This document shows positions 41,648 through 50,608 of a DNA stretch of 64,000 bases, piece after piece. The notes below the pieces were generated by a model. That model worked only from the letters and a program-made list of their open reading frames with translations. It did not search any database and had not been told where the DNA came from. The stretch's first letter is position 1; each line of letters starts with the position of its first letter. The DNA lies in NCBI GenBank assembly GCA_964036045.1, contig OZ038385.1, positions 21,899,813-21,963,812 of the forward strand, in the 5' to 3' direction. Both the position numbers and the translations under genes were made by a program. The stretch is from Eutreptiella sp. 'Long Island Sound 2002'. Its lineage: Eukaryota; Euglenozoa; Euglenophyceae; Eutreptiales; Eutreptiaceae.

Positions 41648-42382
41648 TTACTTACTCTCTGGAAATCTCCAGCGCCTATGGCGACGCCCAGCTTTAACGC
41701 GTCGGATCAGGCGTGGTAGGCTCTTTTTGAAATCTTCTCTCTCAAACTGAAGAATCTCCTGGAAGCGCAACGCCTGGAGCTCTAGCAGGCGTCCACGAAT
41801 CTCAGCGTGCTCGAGCTGGACCTGAAAAATCTCCGTCAGCCCAACAGATTCTGGCTCCGTCTGTACATACACTCCAGTGAAGAGCCCTGCCTGGCGCGAC
41901 AGTGCAAAGCCTGCACCCGTGACTTCAGCGCGCTGCTTCTGAGAGCCCAGCAAGGCCCTTGCAGCCACCAGCGCTGCGTCACTGTCACTCTCATCCACAC
42001 CTGGCAGTGGGGATTCCTGCGCTTGAACTTGGCTGGCACACCTTGTTGGAGCTTGGCTGGCACGCGTCGTGGGAGGTTGACTCGTGCGCGTCGTTGGAGC
42101 TTGGCTGGCACGCGTCGTGGGAGGTTGACTCGTGCGCGTCGTTGGAGCTTGGCTGGCACGAATCCGGGCTGAAATCACACGCAGCTCCTCACTTGTAGCT
42201 CCCCTGCGAGCAGCTTCACGATATTCCGCCCAGCGCTCGTGACAAAGGTTAGCACGGCGAATACCTTCTTGCCGGCGCTCTTCCCAGTCACGGACGAGCG
42301 TCGCTTCGCGCAGCTTGGCATCTTCGGCCTCCTGAGCTTCGCGGACTTCTTGAATGCGTCGAATCTCAGCACTGGTCCTCAT
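41648..42382 (-). CDS. element 4 internal ORF, unknown charged repeat protein
   Basis: It starts at ATG 42382-42380, the first in-frame ATG, and ends with a stop at 41648, giving 244 residues. The N-terminal 70 residues are a strongly charged predicted coiled coil (AEIRRIQEVREAQEAEDAKL...). The middle has 16-residue repeats of the type RTSQPPTTRASQAPTT, from a 48-bp DNA repeat. The C-terminal part has EIFQVQLEHAEIRGRLLELQ and a basic RRVKAGRRHRRWRF tail. The layout (coiled coil plus basic tail) would suit a Gag-like nucleic-acid-binding protein, but no Gag motif or zinc knuckle is visible. Confidence 0.6.
   Translation of the reverse strand: MRTSAEIRRIQEVREAQEAEDAKLREATLVRDWEERRQEGIRRANLCHERWAEYREAARRGATSEELRVISARIRASQAPTTRTSQPPTTRASQAPTTRTSQPPTTRASQAPTRCASQVQAQESPLPGVDESDSDAALVAARALLGSQKQRAEVTGAGFALSRQAGLFTGVYVQTEPESVGLTEIFQVQLEHAEIRGRLLELQALRFQEILQFEREDFKKSLPRLIRRVKAGRRHRRWRFPESK
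42048..42160. repeat. 48-bp tandem repeat in element 4 ORF
   Basis: Two full copies of a 48-bp unit beginning GGAGCTTGGCTGGCACGCGT at 42048 and 42096, plus a partial third at 42144. It keeps frame (16 codons). Confidence 0.9.
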
Positions 42383-42418
42383 GGCAACAGTCAAAGTACG
42401 GACTCGAAGTTGATATTC

Positions 42419-42885
42419 TGTGATTAAAACATGTCACACGGCAGTGTTGGAGTACCTATTTTTCCCCGCAAAACTGCTGACACGAAGTTCGTTTGATAAC
42501 AAAATCCTTCAGTGCTTTTTGAAAATCAACGGCCTTGAAATAGACACTCAGTCTAACAAAATCAACCCATTCAGTCACTCCTGCAATCCCGCAGCATTCA
42601 CGAACATGAAGAAGGCTGGTGTGGTCGCGTTGCACGTGTAACGTGTTCAAATCATTTGTAGAATATCACTTCTGTAAGACAGAGGTGATAAAATGCAAAA
42701 CTGCAAAACAATATTTACAGAGTGACTCAAAATCAATGCAAACAGAATCAATAACACAAATCTCTAATCTACCAGCGTAAAATCATTCTCCGTGTTTCTC
42801 TGTGATATTGTGTGCGCGTGCGCGCGACCCCTGCCGCTCCTCAGGAACCTTCAGTAAGTCAACAAAAATGTACTGCCTCATTACA
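42419..42885 (-). repeat. element 4 5' LTR
   Basis: 467 bp, matches 40538-41004 end to end and is flanked by GAAAC (42886-42890). Confidence 0.95.
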
Positions 42886-45800
42886 GAAACACGGAAGAAT
42901 GGAGTGGCAAGGTTGTACCCAAGCTTGATGAGCACTTAGAGTCTGCACCGTGGCATATCCAAGCCTTTGGAGAGTTAAGACAGCCCCCACGGCAGTGATG
43001 GCATTGAGAACACCTAATTCCGACCGGACTTGCATGTCTCTAGCCCGCTGGGCCAAAAAAAAAATCTTTCTTCTCTCTCCTTGAGATCACGTTCCTGCTT
43101 CATGACCCCCTTTTGATCGGCATCACTGCCGTGACAATTGGTGTCATCCGCCAATCCGGCCGGATATGCCCACCGGGACAACCCATCGGCGACGGTGTTG
43201 TCCTTGCTGGGTTTGTACACCACTTCAATGTGGCTTAAAAATTCGTGCCACCGGCCACGCCTCCCCAAAGGACCCAAGAGGGTACAAAGATCTTTTTTGT
43301 ACCAACTCTCCAAAGACTTGTGGTCGGTGTACACGGTGACTTTTCGTCCCCCAATCCAACTTTTAAATTTTAGCAAGCAAGAGACTAATGCATAAGTCTC
43401 TTGCTCGCGGGTGCTCCAAGCTCTTTGTCCCTTCCCATCCTTGCCTTCAAGCTTGCGGCTAAAAAGAGCGCAAGACTTCCACTCCCCTTCAGGGTTCTGT
43501 TGTTCCAGGACAGCACCGACTCCATGGTCGCATGCATCCACATGGATGCGATATTCACTGTCGGGTGATGGTATGTACAACTCACACTCAGCACTGAGTG
43601 CCTCCTTCAACTGAACAAAAGCAGACTTCATATCGGGCGTCCACTGGATACAATTACGCTCCCTTGGTACCCTACAGCGTCCTTTACGACCATCTACCCC
43701 GGGGACACGCTCATACTTACCTTGCAGCGACGTCATCAACGGGGCTGCAATATTGGAAAATTTTCTTATGCAAATTGAATACCAATTTACAACCCCCAAG
43801 AATCCCTTCATCTGCTTTGAGGTTTTAGGCTGGGGCCAATTGCGTACCGCATCCACCTTGGAAGGGGCGGGACTACGCATTCCCCCATGCAAAACATGCC
43901 CAAAATACTTGATTCTCTCCATAAAAAGATGACATTTCTCAAAGCGAGCTTTGAGATGGCATTCCTCTAACTTCTCAAATAATTTAACCACGTTTTGAAA
44001 GTGGTCTTCGAGGTACGCCTTTGAATCAAGTATTTTGCCCTTACCAAGAAGCTTGGGTCGTGTCCACGTCAGTAAATCATCGATGTAAATGTGTTTGTGA
44101 GGCTGTAGCGACTTCAAACAATCACTCACCATTCTCTGCAAAGCTTGGGGTCCTACCTTCAACCCCATGGGTAGGACCCTCCACTCAAATACCCCAAAAG
44201 GAGTACAGAAGGCAGTGTATTGCCTACTGCACTCACTGAGAGGCATTTGGTGGAACCCATCCTCGAGGTCGAGGAGGGTCCAGAGCTGGTTTCCAGCCTG
44301 TTTGACAAACAAGTCCTCGATTACCGGCAACGGGAACTTGCAGCCGCGGAGTTGCGTGTTCACGTACCGATAATCAATGACAAGTCGCCATTTATTTGTG
44401 GCAGGCTTTGGCACAAGAAACCCCCGGCTGACCCAATGGGAATGGCTGGGCACAATCCAGCCCTTTTCTTGAAACTCTTTTTTTTTTTCACGCATGGCCT
44501 CTTCCCTAAGGCCAACTGCACGAATGGGCTTGTCAGCCTTCGGCTCAGCATCCGGAATTGGCTCCAAGACACAAATCCCATTGGGACCCCGTTTGTCCAT
44601 GTTTTTTTCAATCTCCGACCAATGATTACCTCCTTCCTTGAACACGGTATCTTTGAACCGATTGTAAATCCAATCCCTATACTCTTGGCAATGTGGATGT
44701 TCAGCATCCGCCTCAATCACAGAACGCACACACCTATCCCTTGTCCTGAAAATGGTAACTGGATCACCTGATATACCTGAAAAAGGCAAAGGGCGATCAT
44801 TCGCCTTGAGAGACAAAGTTTGAGACTCCTCTGAAGTCAACTCGCTGGGAGGGGTATGTTGTAAACCTTTACTCCAATCAGAGATCCTGTCTTGAAGTGA
44901 GACCTTTTTTGTTCTCGGATGCACAAACGAGACCTTTGAAATTCGAGGCTCACACACTTCAGGAAGATCAGAGGAAGGGAGAGGATTACCACAATTTTGT
45001 TCAATGCATACTCTTTCAACCAGTCGATCCAGAGATTGCTGTTGTTCCTGAGCTCTTAACTCGGTCATGGAATCATTTTCTTGAGACATGACTGGTGAGC
45101 AAGGGAGAATGGAATCAAGGATGGAATCATGTTCTTGAGACATGACTGCTGAGCGAGGGAGAATGGAATTTAGAATGGAATTGGGCGGCAAGGGTATACG
45201 CCCTCTAGCCGCAGCTGAAACACGCTGGACTTTCCACGCTTTCTGACTCATCCCTACAGGTCTGCGAGGGGAGGCGACACATGGGGGCGCATGAGATTTG
45301 GTTCTCGTTGAGGCTTCCCAAAACTTTTTGGACCAAGCTGTCGAGCGACGGCCCGGCCGGTTCCGATGATCTTGAGGAGGGGGATCAACATGTGATTTCT
45401 TGAAATCAGTCTGTCCCAGCCCTTCTTGATTACCCCCCAAGGCATCCAAAAAAATAACTCGTGCACCTAATTTCCCAGGAGAACGAGGCGTACCTCCTTC
45501 ATCACGGAAACACAATGCATGATGCGGCAAATCCCACCAATCAACCGTCACTTCACCGAGTCCCCAAAACCATTCTTTGTTTTTATGGCGGGGAACAATC
45601 ATGATCCCTCGACTTCCTTCCCATATCGCTTTCTCTGCAACTTGTTGCAGAAATTTATGCGGGCACATAACAAATATGGTGTCATCATGCCAAGGCTTGT
45701 TCAAACCCTGCGTGACTGCAGCTCCACCTTTAGGAGTGTTGACCCATACCCCAGCGCGCTTTCCTGGGCGCTTGACTTTGGTAGTCGAGCGCGGATCTGC

Positions 45801-46364
45801 AAAAAGGTAGCGCAGGGGTTGAAATTCATCTCCAGCCCAATCCAAAATGCGGTGAAACCATTGCAGATCCAAAGAGAATCGTCCTTCCTTATACACTTGT
45901 GGGTGTATGGACGTCCTCTTGGTTGGCGGCCTTGACGTTCCCGTGAGGGCCGCCACCTTACGCCAATAAAGCTGACGCCTTTCCTTGCGATCCTTTGGAT
46001 TCTCCCTTGGGCGCAACTCCATGCATTTCCCGGAATCCTGGGAATCAAAACCTTGTCCTAATAAATTAGAACTCGAAATGGAAGACGATGTTTCAACTTG
46101 CTTAGCAAGCACCTGCAGGGTTTCCACTGTCTCCAAACCCTCCTCATCCCTAAGAAAGCCATACCGACCAATGAACTCGTCGGGTGGCACGTCAGGGCCG
46201 ACCGAGTCCTCATCGGATGAGGGGCTCGACTCACATTGTGAGTCCAATTCAGCACAGTCCAGGTTGGGATCAGCAAGTTGTTGAACCCATCTCTCTATTA
46301 CAGTCTCCGAGATCTCAAGATCCTTGGGACATTCATCGGGAGGCAATATTTCTGGAACTGTCAA
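42886..46364 (-). pseudogene. pol: element 2 pol: long N-terminal region, RT, RNase H
   Basis: 1116 open codons (46364-43014). Residues 1-560 are Ser/Pro/charged without a recognised fold. RT follows with KWRLVIDYRYVN, LDLEDGFHQMPL, FEWRVLPMGL and the catalytic IYIDDLL (about residue 760). The connection has FLGVVNWYS. RNase H follows with IHVDACDHGVGAVLEQ, EQETYALV and VYTDHKSLE, then DNTVADGLSR. At a 10-nt A run (43055-43064) the frame shifts, and the continuation reaches the element 4 insertion. Its upstream neighbour in the same frame is the protease, after a UGA. Confidence 0.88.
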
Positions 46365-46460
46365 TATCCGGTCTATCAGGGACTCAATGCTCGTTCCTTG
46401 ATTCGCCCTACAACTATGTGACGCACTTGAAGGAGGCGTATCCTGTTCCGGTAATTTAGG

Positions 46461-47693
46461 TCACGCACCAGGGCCCAACTTCTGAAAATACGCATGCAAC
46501 ACAATGGCTGACATTCCAGAAATGGCACATAAGCAAATGGGAGAGAGCAAAGGACCATCCACATGTCCAATGACCTTAAGAGAAAGCCATCGGGAAGGGG
46601 CACCTCCACGTGAATTCTTCACTGGGAGGACAACACTGCTGTTCAATGCCGTCAGTGACCCAACCAACAATCTTCCTATCAAACCCATAACTTGTGGTAT
46701 TGAACACTCCACAACGCTTGGGCAAACCTCGGGAGGATTATTGTGTCCTCGCTCAAAAAAGATCATCTCGGCACCTTCACAAGTTGCCAATTCATGAGAA
46801 GAAACACCCAAAAGTGGGTCATGCAAATAAGAGGATTGCTGCAACTCCTGTAGTTGCGCCAAACTCTCCGAAATATCAACGGTCACAAGCTCTTGATGCA
46901 CCTCAGTGGGGTTCAAGTTCTTGTCATCCACGCAGGACATTGTAGCCGAGCCTTGCATAGGGCAGCACAACTGCTTGTCATGCTCCATCCCATTGACATC
47001 CCGCTCAAGCTCCCGGTTGCCCGCCATGTGCATCGATGTCCCTGCCTCCGGATGAGGACATTTATAATCAAGCTCATCCCATGGGCCGCCTTGACAAAGG
47101 TCCTCCACCAAAGCAAAGCATCCCGGGTCCGGTAGGACAACAAGTCCATACCGGGCAAAAAAAGGCAAACCAAGAATGGCTCGCGGGCCAACCGAGGCCA
47201 AATAAACCAAGCAATCGGCATAGCGCGCCATCACGACCTGGGAACCTCTTTGCACGGGCACAATGACGTCGCTTCGGACCACATATTTTCCACCTTCCAA
47301 CTCCTTCTCACCAACTCCCAGTAGTCGGAATGGTTGGGTGGCCACCTCCCAGAATTTTTCGGGGAATGATTCCCAACCAGCAACCACAATCACCTCATTG
47401 CCGGTGTCCCCAAGCGATAGTGCCTCTATTCGTTCCGAGGTCCCTTTGTGAGGGATATATATCCCCGGAACGATGACGCCCTTCGGAAGCTTCTCGGCTT
47501 GCCCAGGTCGAGGCACCCTCAAAATTTCCTCCTCGGCCCCACTGATTCGTAGAACCGGACGCGTACAATATCCGTCATCCCGTGCCTGGGCTTGGTTTAC
47601 CCACATACTGGGGCATACGGTCGCCGGTGAGGGGCCCATATCCCTACCAGCCTGGTCCATCCTCTTGGATTTCCAGCGTTGCAGGCGACTTTC
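46461..47693 (-). pseudogene. pro: element 2 protease region
   Basis: About 400 codons in the gag frame between two UGA codons (47694-47696 and 46461-46463). ALSLGDTGNEVIVVAGW is a possible DTG active site. AILGLPFFARYGLVVLPD resembles the second hydrophobic-Gly strand of retropepsins (ILGxxFL). The rest is linker-like. The fold is less clear than in elements 1 and 3. Confidence 0.55.
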
Positions 47694-49325
47694 TCAATTG
47701 TGTCGCTTACCGAGCCGCCCCTCGGCCTTGGCTTTCTCCCGCAACCCCGGATGGAGCGTCCAACAATCCTCCGGCGGATGCAGCGTGCTCCCGCAGCCCT
47801 TGCAAGGCGGAAACTTCCCACCTTTGTGTGGTCCTTTTCCTTTGCCACCTCCTTGCGCAGCGGGCTTCGCTTGGCCGCCCTTCCCAATTTTCGTGGACTT
47901 GAGTTTGTCCTGGAGCCACTCTGGTGCTTTGTGGGGATGCAAGACCCAGCAATCCTCACGGCTATGTCTTCCCTTGCCACATGCCGGGCATTTTTGGATG
48001 GAGCTCGCACCTGCGCCTGCTTGTCCTGAGTTAGCCAACACCTGGGCTTCGCATATTTCCTGAACCTCCGCAATGCTCAACTCTGGGTCCGCTTGTTCTT
48101 GATCTTGGTGACCTTCGGGATCCTCGGTTTTGTCCATGTCCTCGACTCCTTCCATGCGTCTCACCCGGCCCGATCCATTCTTGTTCCCCGTCCGTTGAGG
48201 GTTCACTTGGTTCGGGGGGGTCCATGAATTGGGTTGCGGCGATTCTCGGATGGCATGCCCAAGTCGTCGCATGATGTGCCCCTTCTTGATCGCCAATTTG
48301 TGGCGAGACATGAGGGGGTTCATCACGAACACGATCATCTCGAGGTAGTTGAATTCCACCCCAACCTTGGTCTCCTCCTTGATGATTTCCTTGACCAACC
48401 GATCCACCTTCATTGTCGCAATAACATCAAGTAGTCGATCTTTTGCTTGCCGTTGGGTGATTCCGTCGCGAACTCCCCGGCCCAAGGCTAAGAATTGTTC
48501 AACACAATTGATGAACTCGCGTGGCGTTGGAGTTAGTGAAGCCGGTTTGACGGTGTTGAAGGCCTCCAAGATTGCGTCGTCGTTCGCCTCCGTGAAGACT
48601 TCCTCTGTCACCTCCCTCAACAAATATTGGTACTGGAATTGGTACCGGTTCACCATTTCCTTCAGTGGGTTGGATCGGGAGGCGGGAATAAGAGAAAGCA
48701 AGACAGCTCTTCTCATGGCATCCGTCAACCCGTACATCCAATCGCGCTCCCAAGCACAAAAATCCAAAAACCACTTAATGGTCGTGGTCCCGCTTCCATC
48801 CCACCGTGGGGCGACGGACATTCCTTGAACGTCCCCCAAAGTTCGCGGGTCCATCACCGGGGTTGCCAGCCTCCCATGGACCCCAGGAGGAATTAACCGC
48901 GGATCCGATCCTTCAAGTTGTGGCTCTTCCCAGTCGAATGGGGCGTCCGAAAGTTGTTCGGGACAAACTTCATCAAACGCCATTGCCCGTAGAATTCCCG
49001 ACGGCTTTTGTTTCGGAAGCCCAATCCCATCCTTGAGAGATTCCTGTCGGTTGAACAATTGAAACACCATCCGTGGCATAAACCAACCATCACCGTCCGC
49101 CTCGAAGTAGCAGAGGTCCAACCCGGCGCAATGCCGCCAATCACCACCCATGTCCGGCGGGGTGTGTCCCTCTGGGGTGCGGGTCCCACTCCTCGCTCCC
49201 CTTGGGGCTCTTCCCCGGAAACCCTGTTCATCCGACCGCATGGACGACAAGTCATCCTCCGCCGGGGGGAATCCAAACCCCGGTAGGCTTCCCGCAACCC
49301 GTTCTTCCCGCGCTGGCACTCCAAA
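47694..49325 (-). CDS. gag: element 2 gag, capsid and nucleocapsid part
   Basis: About 540 codons ending in UGA. A capsid-like helical region (FLDFCAWERDWMYGLTD, FINCVEQFLALGRGVRD, LLDVIATMKVDRLVKEII) precedes two zinc knuckles, CPACGKGRHSREDC and CKGCGSTLHPPEDC, both C-x2-C-x4-H-x4-C, separated by a Gly/Lys-rich GGGKGKGPHKGGK. The two knuckles bind RNA in related Gag proteins. It joins the upstream coiled-coil ORF only after a one-base change at a run of five T (minus strand) at about 49327-49323. Confidence 0.85.
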   Translation of the reverse strand, partial: FGVPAREERVAGSLPGFGFPPAEDDLSSMRSDEQGFRGRAPRGARSGTRTPEGHTPPDMGGDWRHCAGLDLCYFEADGDGWFMPRMVFQLFNRQESLKDGIGLPKQKPSGILRAMAFDEVCPEQLSDAPFDWEEPQLEGSDPRLIPPGVHGRLATPVMDPRTLGDVQGMSVAPRWDGSGTTTIKWFLDFCAWERDWMYGLTDAMRRAVLLSLIPASRSNPLKEMVNRYQFQYQYLLREVTEEVFTEANDDAILEAFNTVKPASLTPTPREFINCVEQFLALGRGVRDGITQRQAKDRLLDVIATMKVDRLVKEIIKEETKVGVEFNYLEMIVFVMNPLMSRHKLAIKKGHIMRRLGHAIRESPQPNSWTPPNQVNPQRTGNKNGSGRVRRMEGVEDMDKTEDPEGHQDQEQADPELSIAEVQEICEAQVLANSGQAGAGASSIQKCPACGKGRHSREDCWVLHPHKAPEWLQDKLKSTKIGKGGQAKPAAQGGGKGKGPHKGGKFPPCKGCGSTLHPPEDCWTLHPGLREKAKAEGRLGKRHN

Positions 49326-50608
49326 AATCGGACTCGCGGTTCGGGCTTCGGTGTCGGTGTTGGGATCCCAATTGGATTCACTGATGGTGTACCCGCATGC
49401 TTCAACAATTGATATTTGTTCTCCAAAGACTCCAATTTTCTTTGTAATTCGCCAATGACATGATAATCCGACCGCATCCCTTCGGGTGGACCGCCATGGG
49501 GTCGGGTCCGGATCTCCTCCCTGAGCGCATGTACCTCATGCTCACTTTGTCCTGACCGGGTCATGAGCAATCGCACCTGTAACTCCAGGGCCTCAACGTT
49601 GGCCAATTCCGGCTTGGGCATGTGGCTTTCCACCATTGCTTCCACACCATGCACCCGTTTTTTGGCATCCCCAAAGTTGAGACCTATCCGCCGGATTTCC
49701 TCGGCCACGTTGGTGGTGACCCGGTCACAATTCAACACCTTGCCTTCCAAACTCTTCAATTCCTGGACAGAATTGTCCAATTGGGCCCGGTGTGAAATCA
49801 ACCCAGTTACCTCATTCAACACTCCCTCAAGTTGCCGTTTCAACTCATTAGTGGCTTGCTCCCAACCTTGGCGAGAATTGTCCACCTTCGCCTTAAGTGC
49901 TTCAGCAACTTGGCGATATTTCAAAGCGGCTGCAGTCGCTTGTTCTAAAGTCGATTGCATTTCCGCTCTCTTCGAGTCCAACCGGGACCTCTGGTCCTGC
50001 ACCTCGTTGTTTACCTCATTGAACAACTGTCCCAAAGCCTCTACTCGCGCCGTCAAAGCTGACCCATCTACTTGTACTCCCCGTGCATGGAGTTCAAGCT
50101 CGCGAGAGAGGGCTTGGATGACCTGGCGAATTTCAGAAATCGCAGAAACCGCCTCGAAGTTAAAGTTTTGGAGGTAGTTCAACGCACCCGTTAGCTCCTC
50201 AACCTGCGCCGGCAAGGTTGCTAGATCATGAGTCTCCAGTGTCCACTCATGAATCACAATCCTTTCGGCTGCTTCACCGAATTGATTCACCATCCGAATC
50301 CTCTCAAAGGATCGGTATCCCCATGGTGCGGATTCCATGTTGGTGTCTTCCTCAACTGAGTAGGCTGGCTGGCCCTGCCTAAGCCCAACTGCCAAGTCTA
50401 AAGGAGACCCAACGGTCGACTCATGCCCTGTTGCATAGTCGGAACCCGATTCCTCTGGCCGTGCTGTGATCATCCCGATCATGGCCGTAACCTCTCCCAG
50501 AGTCATCCCGCTGCCCGTGTCACAGCCGTAGGCTAAACCGCCGCCTGGGTAAGCCTCTGCTACCAACAATTTGCCCTCGAGGTGACTTGAACCGGGTGAG
50601 TCTTCCAT
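49326..50608 (-). CDS. gag: element 2 gag, N-terminal coiled-coil part
   Basis: The frame opens at ATG 50608-50606, which lies inside the LTR, and reads through the LTR end and the primer site. The next in-frame ATG (about 50503, MTLGEVTAMIG) lies after the primer site and may be the real start. Residues 130-400 form a long coiled coil (VEELTGALNYLQNF, RQVIQALSRELELHARG, LEQATAAALKYRQVAEALKA, LQRKLESLENKYQLL), suitable for multimerisation. The C-terminal end of this frame after about 49325 is out of frame with the capsid. Confidence 0.75.
50553..50565 (-). promoter_or_regulatory. element 2 primer-binding site
   Basis: On the minus strand TGGTAGCAGAGGC follows the LTR end by about 7 nt. It shares its first 11 bases with the site of element 3. 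Confidence 0.75.

Larger units (their letters stand above)
40538..42885 (-). mobile_element. element 4: young non-autonomous LTR retrotransposon
   Basis: 2,348 bp with 467-bp LTRs (TGTGATT...CATTACA), TSD GAAAC and a polypurine tract on the minus strand (AGGAAGGGGG next to 41004), which fixes its orientation as minus. There is one ORF of 244 codons and no protease, RT or integrase. The LTRs differ at one position by eye, so insertion is very recent. It sits between RNase H and integrase of element 2. No standard TGG primer site was recognised next to the 5' LTR. Confidence 0.92.

Noticed and set aside
46461-47660. Calling the element 2 protease with confidence
   Set aside because: A DTG and an ILGLPFF strand are present, but their spacing and neighbours are less typical than in elements 1 and 3, so it was kept at moderate confidence.
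49320-49345. Programmed -1 frameshift between the two gag ORFs of element 2
   Set aside because: The direction fits, but the run CGA TTT TTG is not a good slippery heptamer. A lost T in the run of five explains it more simply.
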